DNA from: Priestia aryabhattai B8W22
GTDB lineage: Bacteria; Bacillota; Bacilli; Bacillales; Bacillaceae_H
Assembly: GCF_000956595.1 (NCBI RefSeq)
Contig: NZ_JYOO01000024.1
Coordinates: 20,574-84,573 of the forward strand
Direction of reading: 5' to 3'
DNA: 64,000 nucleotides
This document shows positions 44,137-53,471 of the stretch, in pieces. Both the position numbers and the translations under genes were made by a program. The notes beneath the pieces were generated by a model that worked only from the letters and a program-made list of their open reading frames with translations, did not search any database and was not told where the DNA came from. The first letter of the stretch is position 1, and each line of letters starts with the position of its first letter.

Positions 44137-44295
44137 TTAGTTCCCTACTACATATACAGCTTCATTGTCACAATATTCGCAGCCTTTTTTGTCAGTTGAG
44201 TTTTCTATTTTTTCAAAAACCGGTGCTAGCTCAATCTCATCTACCATTACATCCAGCGCTAGTTCTGTGTGTTCTAAACAGCAATATATCTTCAT
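44137..44295 (-). CDS. small CxxH/CxxC protein (YyzF-like)
   Basis: 52 aa. MKIYCCLEHTELALD at the N-terminus gives CxxH (C6, H9), and GCEYCDNEAVYVV gives CxxC (C39, C42), a likely zinc site. This is the conserved small protein found next to htrC and rlmH in Bacillus. The ribosome site AAAGGAAG lies nine bases before ATG 44295. It sits between rlmH and htrC on the same strand, after the htrC terminator, so it has its own transcript or shares one with rlmH. The function is unknown. Confidence 0.85.
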   Translation of the reverse strand: MKIYCCLEHTELALDVMVDEIELAPVFEKIENSTDKKGCEYCDNEAVYVVGN

Positions 44296-44333
44296 GTATT
44301 TATCTTCCTTTCTCTATTCTTTTCATTAAAAAA

Positions 44334-44356
44334 CCACAGGAGTTTATCCCCTGTGG
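44334..44356 (-). terminator. terminator of the wal operon after htrC
   Basis: CCACAGG/CCTGTGG (44334-44340, 44350-44356); on the minus strand six T follow. The stem shares bases with a reverse-oriented exact DnaA box, TGTGGATAA (44352-44360). Confidence 0.82.
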
Positions 44357-44368
44357 ATAACTTTTCTT

Positions 44369-45616
44369 TTACTTCATTTGACGCGTTAATTTTACTTCTG
44401 TGGATTTCTTTTTGCCATCACGATAGAACGTTACATTCATTTTATCGCCAATTTCTTTTTCAATGTAGAGGTGTTTGCGAAGTGTCGCAATATCCCTTAC
44501 TTTGCTGTGATCTAGCTCAACAATCACATCATATTCCTTCAACCCAGCTTTAGCGGCTGGCGAACCTGGTTCGACTTTTAGAACAGCGACTCCGTTTACT
44601 ACATCATGCGGTAACTTAAGAGTTTCTTTTAAATGATACCCTGATACCTCACTTAATGATAGTGTACTAACTCCAAGATACGGACGTCTGACTTCTCCAT
44701 ATCGTTCTAAGTCATTAATAATGGGCCTAGCCATGTTAATTGGGATCGCAAGACCAATGCCTTCTACTGCTTCTTGGGCAATTTTCATGGAATTAATGCC
44801 TATTAATTCACCATCAATGTTAACAAGAGCACCCCCGCTATTACCAGGGTTAATGGCTGCATCTGTTTGAATGACTTCTGATTGCCAATCAGGATTTCCA
44901 TCGCCATTCAAATCTTGAGGAATGACACGATTAACTCCTGAGACAACTCCTTGTGTAACGGATCCAGAAAATTGAAGGCCTAGCGGGTTTCCGATAGCAA
45001 TCACTGGTTCACCAGCTTTAAGCTTATCAGAATTTCCGAAGGTAGCCACTTTTGTCACGTGACCTGCATCAATTTCAAGAACTGCTAAGTCCATTAAATC
45101 ATCACTGCCAAGAATTTTAGCTGATACCCTTGTACCGTTACTGAAGCTCACTTCAATTTCGTTAGCGCCTTTAATGACATGATAGTTTGTCACAATATAA
45201 GCTTTATTGCCCTGCTTTTTGTAAATAACACCTGAGCCCGTCCCAGCATCAGTTCGTTCATCATTCCAAAAGCTTTCAGAGTTCTGAATGTTTACAACTC
45301 CTACAACTGCTGCATTGGCTTCAGAAACAGCTTTTGTGACGGCCGTAGTGACGTCAAGAGATACTGACTTTTGAATGGTAGATCCTGTTTGTTCATCTCT
45401 ATTTTCATCCGTCATCCATCCATCTGGCAAAATCCCGTTCCTCACCAAGGCTGGCATAAGAAGCAGTACAATAAGTGCACCTATAATAGCTCCAATGAGA
45501 GCAGAAGCGAAATATCCTCTGCGGCGTTTAGGCGGCCGACTATTCGGCTCTTGGCCTTCATCATAATGTTCCACACTATCACCGAACCCTTCATTTATCA
45601 TCGTGAATGTCTGCAT
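44369..45616 (-). CDS. htrC: HtrA-like membrane-anchored serine protease with PDZ domain
   Basis: About 415 aa. A cytoplasmic N-terminus (RPPKRRRGY) is followed by one membrane helix (residues 36-57) and an external S1C protease: His in VTNYHVIKG, Asp in DLMDLAVLEID, Ser in NPGNSGGALVN. A PDZ domain (VVNGVAVLKVEPGSPAAKAG) ends the protein. It handles misfolded envelope proteins. It is last of the wal operon, as YyxA is in B. subtilis. The start is uncertain: ATG 45616 or ATG 45601, both within a perfect 8-bp inverted repeat, while the nearest ribosome site (AAGGAAG) is about 27 bases from the first. An in-frame stop directly before 45616 excludes a longer protein. Confidence 0.9.
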   Translation of the reverse strand: MQTFTMINEGFGDSVEHYDEGQEPNSRPPKRRRGYFASALIGAIIGALIVLLLMPALVRNGILPDGWMTDENRDEQTGSTIQKSVSLDVTTAVTKAVSEANAAVVGVVNIQNSESFWNDERTDAGTGSGVIYKKQGNKAYIVTNYHVIKGANEIEVSFSNGTRVSAKILGSDDLMDLAVLEIDAGHVTKVATFGNSDKLKAGEPVIAIGNPLGLQFSGSVTQGVVSGVNRVIPQDLNGDGNPDWQSEVIQTDAAINPGNSGGALVNIDGELIGINSMKIAQEAVEGIGLAIPINMARPIINDLERYGEVRRPYLGVSTLSLSEVSGYHLKETLKLPHDVVNGVAVLKVEPGSPAAKAGLKEYDVIVELDHSKVRDIATLRKHLYIEKEIGDKMNVTFYRDGKKKSTEVKLTRQMK

Positions 45617-45658
45617 TCACGTACTAAATGAAGTTATTTTTCGCTTCCTTTCTAGAGA

Positions 45659-46453
45659 CTATACATAAACAATATCAGTTGGTCTTTTTGGATCAGTATC
45701 ACATAGGAGAATATTGTCCTCTACATTGATGTCTTTTTGTTGTAACACTTGTGCAACCGACATGCGGGCAATTTCCTTCATGTTATTGTCTTGACTCAAA
45801 TGCGCCAAGTAAATGCGTTTGGTTTGATCTCCAATCACATCTGCCATTGCAAGCGCCGCGTCTTCATTTGATACGTGTCCCACGTCGCTTAGAATTCGTC
45901 TTTTAATGCTCCAAGGGTAGCGCCCCATTCTCAGCATTTCAACATCATGATTGCTTTCAAATACGTACATATCGCTATTTTTAATCGTACCTTTCATGCG
46001 ATCACTTACATAGCCGGTATCCGTAATAAGGGTTAATTTTTTAGACCCTTGATGAAAGACATAAAACATAGGCTCTGCAGCATCATGCGAAACGCCAAAA
46101 GACTCCACTTCCAATTGACCAAACGATTTCGTTTGGCCAATTTCAAAGTGAAACTTCTGTTCCGTATCAATGTTGCCGATCAAGCCATCCATTGCGTTCC
46201 ACGTTTTTTCATTTGCGAAAATAGGGAGCTTATATTTACGTGCCAGAACACCTAGTCCTTTAATATGGTCACTATGTTCGTGAGTCACTAAAATTCCTGA
46301 TAAATCCGGGATATTGCGATTTACTTGTTGAAAGAGAGCTTCCATTTGCTTTCCGCTCAGCCCTGCATCAACTAGTAAGGAATGTTCTCCATCACTTACT
46401 AAAATCGCATTTCCTGTGCTCCCACTCGCTAGCACGCTGAAATGCAGGCTCAT
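45659..46453 (-). CDS. walJ: metallo-beta-lactamase-fold nuclease WalJ (YycJ)
   Basis: 264 aa. The fold's metal motif is [10 protein letters not shown] near residue 57-66, followed by SHDA and [10 protein letters not shown] with the bridging Asp, and HLS near the end. B. subtilis WalJ is a DNA exonuclease linked to mismatch repair and coordination of division with replication. It follows walI by 18 bases and is on the same transcript. The length matches the family. Confidence 0.94.
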   Translation of the reverse strand: MSLHFSVLASGSTGNAILVSDGEHSLLVDAGLSGKQMEALFQQVNRNIPDLSGILVTHEHSDHIKGLGVLARKYKLPIFANEKTWNAMDGLIGNIDTEQKFHFEIGQTKSFGQLEVESFGVSHDAAEPMFYVFHQGSKKLTLITDTGYVSDRMKGTIKNSDMYVFESNHDVEMLRMGRYPWSIKRRILSDVGHVSNEDAALAMADVIGDQTKRIYLAHLSQDNNMKEIARMSVAQVLQQKDINVEDNILLCDTDPKRPTDIVYV

Positions 46454-46471
46454 TTATCTCACTCCAAATAC

Positions 46472-47251
46472 TTATTTATTTCCTTTTTTAATAATCTGCC
46501 CTTCAAAGGCATTTACAAAATAACTTGTATCTCCATTTACAACGATGTGCCAAGTTGGTGCTAAAACTTGAGAATTTAGTAACGGCAGATCAAACGTATA
46601 GTACCCAAACTCTACTTTTGTTACAGAATCTTTCTTTTTCAATTCACCCTTCAAAAACAAATTTTCCAATGCTTTTAAAGGCGTTAAAACATCCTGCTCA
46701 TCATCCAACGTTTTCACAGAACCTAGCATCGTTTGTTCATATGAAACAATTTCGCCTTTATCATTTAAATGAGCAATGATCATGCCATTTTCATTGTCAT
46801 AGATTTTATGCTTCTTATATTGTTGAAAGAATGTAACTGTGTTTTTCTCCTTGTTAACATTCCATAGCTCATAATCCTTACCCGAGAGCACATACCGTTT
46901 TAGAAATTGACTTAGCTTTGCTTCGGGGCTTTTCTCAGGCACTGAAAAAGGTTTGTCTAATACGCTTCGAATTGTTTTTTCCTCAAGCAGCGCTGCTTTT
47001 TGTTCTTTAAGCTTTTTTAAATCTTCATCTTTAAACAGTTTGCTTTTAGCATTTAACGACGAAGCTTCCTTCACATCTTTAGCTAAATGTTTGTATTCAA
47101 TGCCTTCACTCGTTAATTGTTCTTCAACGCTCGACTCTACAAATAGAGAGTACTGATCTTCTTGATGGGTTTTAAAAATCTGATAGCCTAAGTAGATATT
47201 AAGAATCAAGAAAGTGAAAATAAAGATGGTTTTTGTTCTATTCCAATCCAT
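46472..47251 (-). CDS. walI: WalK regulator WalI (YycI)
   Basis: 259 aa. One N-terminal membrane helix (TKTIFIFTFLILNIYLGYQIF) is followed by an extracytoplasmic domain with the YycI fold, ending in TWHIVVNGDTSYFVNAFEGQI. With WalH it binds the kinase WalK in the membrane and restrains it. ATG 47251 (MDWNRTKT) has AAGGAGG upstream and overlaps walH by 14 bases; a reading from 47365 adds 38 residues inside walH and is rejected. Confidence 0.93.
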   Translation of the reverse strand: MDWNRTKTIFIFTFLILNIYLGYQIFKTHQEDQYSLFVESSVEEQLTSEGIEYKHLAKDVKEASSLNAKSKLFKDEDLKKLKEQKAALLEEKTIRSVLDKPFSVPEKSPEAKLSQFLKRYVLSGKDYELWNVNKEKNTVTFFQQYKKHKIYDNENGMIIAHLNDKGEIVSYEQTMLGSVKTLDDEQDVLTPLKALENLFLKGELKKKDSVTKVEFGYYTFDLPLLNSQVLAPTWHIVVNGDTSYFVNAFEGQIIKKGNK

Positions 47252-48605
47252 CGTTATCGCCTCCTTCGGTCGGCGGTGCAATTCGATACCATTTGCTATT
47301 ATAATAATAGAACCAAGAAGGAACGAGTTTGACAGAATTAGAATTAAATTCAACCGTCTTTTCACCGGTTTTCGGCTGCTGTGAGACTTCTTCTAGCTGA
47401 TAGCCTATTGAAATATCTTTTAACAGATTCGGGTCAAAATTTTGATGTTTTTCAATTAATTGAATCACCTTTTGAGATGACTGCAGCTTTTCTACACTGG
47501 AGTCCTGTACTCTTACAAAACGATAAAGAGGACGACGGTAATTTAAAATCTCCGCATTTCCCCATCTCTGATATATTTCAGTCATTCCCTGATTGCTGTA
47601 CACGGGATAGTTATCTTTATAATAACGATAGCTAATTTCTTTTGTAATGCGATTCCAGCTGTTGAATCTGTAATTAGATTCTGTCCAGCCGCCATGGTCA
47701 TTAACGAAGCTAAAGCTGCGATTTATCAAATTATAATCTTCCATTACCTCGGTCGTGGAATTTACAAGATTCACATATTCCATCACATCTGTCTTCGTAT
47801 TGACATTAATCACTTTTGTACCTTCGGTGTAGACATCCCGGTTTGTAGACGTTTCTTTCCGTGCATAGTCTGGGTTGTTAAAAAGCGCTTCTTTATATTT
47901 TTCAATATCTAAATGCCTCATGCTCGTATAGTAGACTTCACTATTCATCGTAATATTATTTTCCGGAAGGAAGATATACCGATTTTTGTTTTCTTTATAT
48001 ACAAGACTCGGGGCATACGTACGCTTCATTTTATCTTCTAATTCTTTGATATCATCTTTGGCCAAATTCTTGACTGTAACCGAATAAATCTTTTTTTGCT
48101 CATAATTCACAAGATACACGCTCACGAAAAAGGAAGGTGTACGCTTAATTTTAATGAGTACACGGTCAAATGTTTGATTAGGCAAAGAAGTTTGAGAAAA
48201 TGAAAAAAGCTGTTGAAATGTTTTTAATGGTAGCGCATCTGGATACAACACTTCAATAGAATTACTTCCATGGACATAATTTAAAAATCCATCAGGAGAA
48301 ATAGCATCCGAAACGTCCGTCACATTCGAAAACTTCCACTTTTTCATTTCATTTACCCATTTGTTTACATCATCTTCGTCGTGAGACATGTAGTGATTAT
48401 CGTTTCGATGATAGAGAACTTCTGTTGGAAGAATATGATCTTCTATTTTACTTTTTGAACTCACTTCAACTTCCTGCAAATGTTGATTTTTTGAAATGAC
48501 CTTATAAGAAGGCTGATACGTCCATATATGATACGTCATAATTAAACTGGAAGCGACGAGAACAACTAAGATGGCCGTTTTGATATGTTCATATCTCATT
48601 CCCAT
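47238..48605 (-). CDS. walH: WalK regulator WalH (YycH)
   Basis: 455 aa. A single N-terminal helix (TAILVVLVASSLIMTYHIW) precedes a large extracytoplasmic region with the YycH PepSY-like domains. The middle PGWTESNYRF-like block reads GGWTESNYRFNSW and the C-terminus ends LVPSWFYYYNSKWYRI. It works with WalI to inhibit WalK. ATG at 48605 or 48599; both overlap the end of walK, and the shorter start agrees better with relatives. Confidence 0.93.
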   Translation of the reverse strand: MGMRYEHIKTAILVVLVASSLIMTYHIWTYQPSYKVISKNQHLQEVEVSSKSKIEDHILPTEVLYHRNDNHYMSHDEDDVNKWVNEMKKWKFSNVTDVSDAISPDGFLNYVHGSNSIEVLYPDALPLKTFQQLFSFSQTSLPNQTFDRVLIKIKRTPSFFVSVYLVNYEQKKIYSVTVKNLAKDDIKELEDKMKRTYAPSLVYKENKNRYIFLPENNITMNSEVYYTSMRHLDIEKYKEALFNNPDYARKETSTNRDVYTEGTKVINVNTKTDVMEYVNLVNSTTEVMEDYNLINRSFSFVNDHGGWTESNYRFNSWNRITKEISYRYYKDNYPVYSNQGMTEIYQRWGNAEILNYRRPLYRFVRVQDSSVEKLQSSQKVIQLIEKHQNFDPNLLKDISIGYQLEEVSQQPKTGEKTVEFNSNSVKLVPSWFYYYNSKWYRIAPPTEGGDNDGLE

Positions 48606-50503
48606 TCGTCATCATTCTCACTTTCAATCGGAAGAGTAAAGTAAATCGTTGTTCCTTTTCCTTCCTGACTATCTGCCCAAATGCGTCCATCATGTGCTTC
48701 AATAATTTCCTTGGCAATAGCAAGCCCTAATCCTGTTCCGCCTAATTTACGCGTTCGTGCTTTATCTACACGATAGAAGCGTTCAAAAATTTTAGCTAAA
48801 TTTGATTTTGGAATTCCCATACCTTGGTCTTTAATGCTCACAACAATTTCATGCGTATGCTGAGCAATTGAAAATGTAATGGTTCCGCCTTCAGGTGAAT
48901 ATTTTATTGCATTGGAAATAATGTTATCTAATACTTGTGTAATTTTATCTTGATCGATAGCGACATAGATTGCTTCATTTGGTAAGTCGCGCACGAACGA
49001 AATACCTTGTTCAATTGTCATTTCAAAGCGATCAATAATGTAATGATAGAACTTCACAAAATTGATTGGGTCACGACTAAATCGGTAATCTTGGCTATCT
49101 AGCTTAGATAATTGAAGCAAGTCGTTAACGAGACGAATCATTCGCTCTGTTTCCGTTTGCGTTACATTTAAAAATGTTGGAGCTAAGTCCTTATCTTGCC
49201 AAGCTCCGTCTGCAAGCGCATCTAAATAACTGCGCATTGTTGTTAACGGCGTACGCAATTCATGTGAAACATTCGCTACAAATTCTCGGCGATCTTGATC
49301 AATTTTCTCCTGCTCTGTAATGTCATGCAAGACAATGATAATCCCGTTAATAAAACCGGTCTCTTTTTGAATAGCGGAAATGGTAGCTCGTAAAATAAAA
49401 GGATCCGATTTTGTACTAAAGTCCAAAATTAATGACTCTTGATTAGCGAGCAAGCTTTCAAACGTATGCGTTTCTTCAAGATCTAATAGGGAAACAACTG
49501 GGTCAGACAAAACCGTTTCACGTGAAACATTTAGCATAGCTGCGGCTGGATCATTAATTAAAATTACTCTTCCCTTTCGATCCGTCGCAATAACGCCGTC
49601 CGTCATATGAGCTAATACCGAACTAAGCTTACGGCGCTCCCCTTCTGTCGTTGCCTGTGCTTCTTGAAGCTTTCTTGTTAAGTTGTTGAATGTGAGAGCT
49701 AGCTGACCAATTTCATCATACCCGTATACCTTAGCTTTTCTCGTGAAGTTCCCTTTGGCCATCTCAAGTGCTTGTTTTCTCATTTCAGACATTGGACGAG
49801 TAATTGTCTGAGCTAAAAACACGCCTAAAATAGCTGTGATAAAAAGAGCAATCACCGTACCTGCCTTAAAGATCTGATTGATATTACTCATTTGATCGTA
49901 AACAGGCTCCATGGAAGCTGTTAAGTAAATAGCACCTAAGATTTCTTCGCTAGACTGAACTTTTCCATTTTTATTAGCGGAATTTGATTGACTGGCACCT
50001 ACTTTATCCTGTAAACGAATAGGCTGTATCATAACTCTGATTCGCTGTCCGCTTTGATCAACAAATACATTATCAGAGTTCGTTCCTGCTAACAACGCAT
50101 TTGTAATCGCTAAATCATTAGTCTTTTTACCTATAATCTGTTGAGGATTTGAGTTCGATGTAGCAATGATTCTTCTATTTTGGTCAATGACTCTTACTTC
50201 AGAGATGTCATTCATATCATTTGAAGCTAAATTGGGTCTTGAAGCAAAATCTCGTAAAATAGTCTTTAAGTCTTCCTCAAGAGTGGGTGAATCATCATCA
50301 CGATTTTTCACCATTTCTTGTCCAATATTATACGTCAGCAAGTCCGTCCGCTCTTGAAGAGACGTTCGAAAGTTGTTAACTAATTCCTTTTCTAATTGTC
50401 GTGCAAAATAGACCCCAATAATTTGCATTGCAATTAAAATGAGCAGCACATAAATCAATACAAACTTTAAATGAATAGATTGCAGGAGCCTTACTTTCTT
50501 CAT
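48596..50503 (-). CDS. walK: essential cell-wall sensor histidine kinase WalK (YycG)
   Basis: 635 aa, slightly longer than B. subtilis WalK (611). Helix 1 (about residues 14-30), external sensor of about 150 residues, helix 2 (TVIALFITAILGVFLAQTI), HAMP, PAS (DGVIATDRKGRVILINDPAAAM), HisKA (NVSHELRTPLTTMRSYL) and HATPase (NIISNAIKYSPEGGT; GTGLGLAIAKEI). It senses peptidoglycan state and phosphorylates WalR. The extra length lies in the external/linker part, with a SQSNSANKNGK stretch near residue 170. A parS-like site lies inside the gene at 49515-49530. Confidence 0.97.
   Translation of the reverse strand: MKKVRLLQSIHLKFVLIYVLLILIAMQIIGVYFARQLEKELVNNFRTSLQERTDLLTYNIGQEMVKNRDDDSPTLEEDLKTILRDFASRPNLASNDMNDISEVRVIDQNRRIIATSNSNPQQIIGKKTNDLAITNALLAGTNSDNVFVDQSGQRIRVMIQPIRLQDKVGASQSNSANKNGKVQSSEEILGAIYLTASMEPVYDQMSNINQIFKAGTVIALFITAILGVFLAQTITRPMSEMRKQALEMAKGNFTRKAKVYGYDEIGQLALTFNNLTRKLQEAQATTEGERRKLSSVLAHMTDGVIATDRKGRVILINDPAAAMLNVSRETVLSDPVVSLLDLEETHTFESLLANQESLILDFSTKSDPFILRATISAIQKETGFINGIIIVLHDITEQEKIDQDRREFVANVSHELRTPLTTMRSYLDALADGAWQDKDLAPTFLNVTQTETERMIRLVNDLLQLSKLDSQDYRFSRDPINFVKFYHYIIDRFEMTIEQGISFVRDLPNEAIYVAIDQDKITQVLDNIISNAIKYSPEGGTITFSIAQHTHEIVVSIKDQGMGIPKSNLAKIFERFYRVDKARTRKLGGTGLGLAIAKEIIEAHDGRIWADSQEGKGTTIYFTLPIESENDDEWE
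49515..49530. promoter_or_regulatory. parS site (ParB/Spo0J binding) inside walK
   Basis: CGTTTCACGTGAAACA matches the 16-bp parS consensus TGTTTCACGTGAAACA in 15 positions, differing only in the first base; the inner 14 bp are a perfect palindrome. Bacillus carries several parS sites around the origin, and this gene order is origin-proximal. Confidence 0.88.
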
Positions 50504-50509
50504 CTAAAA

Positions 50510-51217
50510 TTACTCCTGCTCTGGGCTGCGTAAATAATAGCCTACTCCACGTCTTGTTACAATCCACATTGGATGGCTTGGATTATCTTCAATTTTTTCA
50601 CGTAATCTTCGAACTGTTACATCTACCGTACGCACATCACCAAAATAGTCATAGCCCCATACGGTTTGAAGCAAGTGTTCACGCGTCATGACTTGTCCAA
50701 TGTGCTTCGCTAAATAATGCAGCAGCTCAAATTCACGATGAGTCAGTTCAATCGTTTCTCCGCGCTTAGACACGATATAAGCATCTGGGTGAATAACAAG
50801 TGCTCCAATCGTAATTTCATTCGTTTCACTTTCTTCTGTTGGAACAGCTACCTGCTGATGTCTACGTAAATTAGCTTTTACACGTGCTAATAATTCACGC
50901 GTACTGAACGGCTTAGTTACATAATCATCTGCACCTAATTCTAGACCTAAAACTTTGTCAATTTCAGAGTCTTTTGCTGTTAACATGATAATTGGCATAT
51001 CATATTTTTTACGCACTTCTCGGCAAACTTCCATTCCATCTTTCTGAGGAAGCATAATATCTAATAAAATCATTTCAGGCTGTACTTCTTCCACTTTTTC
51101 AAGTGCTTCTACGCCATCATAAGCACAAAATACTTCGTAACCTTCTTTTTGCAAATTAAACTTTAAAATATCTGCAATCGGCTTTTCGTCATCTACGACT
51201 AAAATACGTTTATCCAT
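50510..51217 (-). CDS. walR: essential cell-wall response regulator WalR (YycF)
   Basis: 235 aa OmpR-type regulator. It starts [20 protein letters not shown], with phospho-Asp in [32 protein letters not shown], and winged-helix [14 protein letters not shown]. It controls autolysin and cell-wall genes. ATG 51217 matches B. subtilis WalR and has GGAG ten bases upstream; ATG 51223 is too close to that site. First gene of the walRKHIJ-htrC operon. Confidence 0.97.
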   Translation of the reverse strand: MDKRILVVDDEKPIADILKFNLQKEGYEVFCAYDGVEALEKVEEVQPEMILLDIMLPQKDGMEVCREVRKKYDMPIIMLTAKDSEIDKVLGLELGADDYVTKPFSTRELLARVKANLRRHQQVAVPTEESETNEITIGALVIHPDAYIVSKRGETIELTHREFELLHYLAKHIGQVMTREHLLQTVWGYDYFGDVRTVDVTVRRLREKIEDNPSHPMWIVTRRGVGYYLRSPEQE

Positions 51218-51291
51218 GATCATCGTTCTCCTTTATTAGTTGAAGCAAAATATAAAAGATAGTATTCATACTGTTTGAATACCGTAGTTTT

Positions 51292-51320
51292 ATTATACTT
51301 GATAACCCTTGAAACGTCAC
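51292..51320 (-). promoter_or_regulatory. promoter of the wal operon
   Basis: On the minus strand, -35 GTGACG (51320-51315), 17 bp, -10 TATAAT (51297-51292). This leaves a leader of about 70 nt before walR. Confidence 0.65.
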
Positions 51321-51443
51321 AAGTTCATCCTCTACTATACATGAAGATATATGATTTTCAACCATCTCTAAATACAAAAGTAATATATTACCACAAAAGA
51401 GATACAAAGCAAATAACGTTTTCTTTTAAATGTAAATAAAAGA

Positions 51444-51475
51444 AAAAAGCATGACTTTAAATAAAGTCATGCTTT
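51444..51475 (-). terminator. terminator of the tRNA operon
   Basis: AAAAAGCATGACTTTA / TAAAGTCATGCTTTTT, just downstream of tRNA-Phe on the minus strand. Confidence 0.85.
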
Positions 51476-51479
51476 TTGA

Positions 51480-51552
51480 TGGCTCGGGACGGAATCGAAC
51501 CGCCGACACAAGGATTTTCAGTCCTTTGCTCTACCAACTGAGCTACCGAGCC
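51480..51552 (-). tRNA. tRNA-Phe (GAA)
   Basis: 73 nt. Acceptor GGCTCGG/CCGAGCC, D-arm GCTCAGTTGGTAGAGC, anticodon loop CTGAAAA with GAA, T-arm GGTTCGATTCC. CCA is not encoded. Confidence 0.95.
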
Positions 51553-51556
51553 AAAA

Positions 51557-51632
51557 TGGCGGTCCCGACGGGAATCGAACCCGCGATCTCCTGCGTGACA
51601 GGCAGGCATGTTAACCGCTACACCACGGGACC
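51557..51632 (-). tRNA. tRNA-Asp (GTC)
   Basis: 76 nt including an encoded CCA. Acceptor GGTCCCG/CGGGACC with discriminator G, anticodon loop CTGTCAC with GTC, T-arm GGGTTCGATTCCC. Confidence 0.95.
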
Positions 51633-51667
51633 TCAGTTTATATGCTATGTATTAAAATTATTAAAAA

Positions 51668-51739
51668 TGACCCGTACGGGATTCGAACCCGTGTTACCGC
51701 CGTGAAAGGGCGGTGTCTTAACCGCTTGACCAACGGGCC
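51668..51739 (-). tRNA. tRNA-Glu (TTC)
   Basis: 72 nt. Acceptor GGCCCGT/ACGGGTC with one G-U pair, anticodon loop CTTTCAC with TTC, T-arm GGGTTCGAATCCC. CCA is not encoded. Confidence 0.95.
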
Positions 51740-51754
51740 ACGTTGTAACAAAAG

Positions 51755-51827
51755 TGAGCCATGAAGGACTCGAACCTTCGACCCTCTGATTAAAAGTCAG
51801 ATGCTCTACCAACTGAGCTAATGGCTC
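51755..51827 (-). tRNA. tRNA-Lys (TTT)
   Basis: 73 nt. Acceptor GAGCCAT/ATGGCTC, D-arm GCTCAGTTGGTAGAGC, anticodon loop CTTTTAA with TTT, T-arm AGGTTCGAGTCCT. First gene of the four-tRNA operon; a TTGCAT (51884-51879, minus) is its likely -35. Confidence 0.95.
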
Positions 51828-51957
51828 ATATTATATCTCTTAGCGACGCTTATTATAATAACACGATATTTTATATAAATGCAATAGTTTTTTAAAACTT
51901 TATTTTTATTATTGAGCTTTTTTTAAAAATCTTGTTAACAAACCACCAATTATATAT

Positions 51958-51993
51958 AAAAAAGGTTAGCTCACGAGGAGCTAACCTTTTTTT
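51958..51993 (-). terminator. terminator of purA
   Basis: GGTTAGCTC/GAGCTAACC (51964-51972, 51978-51986) flanked by A and T runs. Confidence 0.88.
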
Positions 51994-51995
51994 AT

Positions 51996-53282
51996 TTAGC
52001 TATATACACCACGTAATACATTTGTTTGTGTACGATCTGGACCTACAGAGAAAATAGATAAAGGAATACCTGTTAATTGAGACACGCGCTCTAAGTAGTG
52101 GCGAGCGTTATCAGGTAACTCATCTAATGTTTTCACACCCGTAATATCTTCTGTCCAACCTGGAAGCTCTTCATATACAGGTTCGCATTCTGCAAGTGTT
52201 TTTAAGCTAGCAGGGAATTCTTCCATAACTTCCCCTTTGTAACGGTAAGCTACACAAATCTTTAATGTCTCAATTCCCGTTAATACATCAATCGAGTTTA
52301 AAGATAAATCTGTGATTCCGCTAACTCGACGAGCATGACGTACAACTACACTATCGAACCAACCTACACGGCGAGGACGACCAGTTGTTGTACCATATTC
52401 ACGTCCTACTTCACGGATTTGATCACCGATTTCGTTTGTTAATTCAGTTGGGAAAGGACCGTCACCAACACGAGTTGTATACGCTTTTGATACGCCTACC
52501 ACGTGTTTGATTTTAGATGGACCTACACCAGAACCAATCGTTACTCCACCAGCTACTGGGTTCGAAGATGTAACAAATGGATATGTTCCTTGATCGATAT
52601 CTAACATAACACCTTGTGCGCCTTCAAATAGTACACGACGTCCTTCGTCTAACGCATCATTTAATACTACTGATGTATCAACAACATATTTTGCAACTTG
52701 TTGACCATACTCATAGTACTCATCTAAAATTTCTTCTAATGTAAAGCCTTCTACTTCATACATTTTTTCAAGAAGGCGATTCTTTTCAGCTAAGTTTTGT
52801 GTTAATTTTGCTTCAAATACTTCACGGTCTAGTAAATCGGCAATTCGAATACCAACACGTGCTGCTTTATCCATATAAGCTGGTCCAATACCTTTTTTCG
52901 TTGTACCAATCTTATTTTCACCTTTACGTTCTTCTTCAACTTCATCTAATTTTAAATGATATGGAAGAATCACATGAGCTCGGTTACTAATACGTAAGTT
53001 TTCTGTTGTTACACCGCGATCATGTAAGTATTTTAATTCTTGAACAAGCGCTTTTGGATCGACAACCATACCGTTTCCAATTACACACGTTTTGTCATTA
53101 TAAAAAATACCTGAAGGAATTAAATGTAACTTATAAGTTTCACCATTAAACTTAATTGTGTGACCTGCATTGTTCCCACCTTGGTAACGTGCAATCACTT
53201 CTGCATTTTCTGATAGGAAGTCTGTAATCTTCCCTTTTCCTTCATCTCCCCATTGTGTTCCTACTACAACGACTGAAGACAT
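51996..53282 (-). CDS. purA: adenylosuccinate synthetase
   Basis: 428 aa. Joins IMP and aspartate with GTP, the first committed step to AMP. It opens with [18 protein letters not shown] (GTP/IMP site), then [42 protein letters not shown] and [10 protein letters not shown]. Full length. The ribosome site is GGAGGTG. A promoter with an adjacent PurBox lies 60-100 bp upstream. Confidence 0.97.
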   Translation of the reverse strand: MSSVVVVGTQWGDEGKGKITDFLSENAEVIARYQGGNNAGHTIKFNGETYKLHLIPSGIFYNDKTCVIGNGMVVDPKALVQELKYLHDRGVTTENLRISNRAHVILPYHLKLDEVEEERKGENKIGTTKKGIGPAYMDKAARVGIRIADLLDREVFEAKLTQNLAEKNRLLEKMYEVEGFTLEEILDEYYEYGQQVAKYVVDTSVVLNDALDEGRRVLFEGAQGVMLDIDQGTYPFVTSSNPVAGGVTIGSGVGPSKIKHVVGVSKAYTTRVGDGPFPTELTNEIGDQIREVGREYGTTTGRPRRVGWFDSVVVRHARRVSGITDLSLNSIDVLTGIETLKICVAYRYKGEVMEEFPASLKTLAECEPVYEELPGWTEDITGVKTLDELPDNARHYLERVSQLTGIPLSIFSVGPDRTQTNVLRGVYS

Positions 53283-53342
53283 ATCTTAAGCACCTCCGCT
53301 TAGTAAGCAACAGCTCACTACGACATAATTTAACCATGGATA

Positions 53343-53386
53343 AGTGTATCAATTTATCACGCTAAAGTCAATTAAATCCGAACAAT
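53343..53386 (-). promoter_or_regulatory. purA promoter with PurBox (PurR operator)
   Basis: Minus-strand promoter: -35 TTGACT (53371-53366), 17 bp, -10 TACACT (53348-53343). AAATCCGAACAAT (53374-53386, plus strand) matches the PurBox AWWWCCGAACWWT exactly and touches the -35. A degenerate inverted partner (AAAGTTATT, about 53393-53401) is possible. Confidence 0.78.
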
Positions 53387-53446
53387 TTAACAAAAGTTAT
53401 TACAAATATATCGTATTTTGCGGAACGAATGCGATAACAATAAAAT

Positions 53447-53471
53447 AAAACCTCTCATATTGAGAGGTTTT
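53447..53471 (-). terminator. terminator of dnaC
   Basis: AAAACCTCTCA/TGAGAGGTTTT (53447-53457, 53461-53471), overlapping the dnaC stop. Confidence 0.82.

Noticed and set aside
51451..51705. 84-residue plus-strand frame across the tRNA genes
   Set aside because: It is the reverse strand of tRNA-Phe, -Asp and -Glu; the GIEP-type peptide is a well-known artefact of tRNA sequence.
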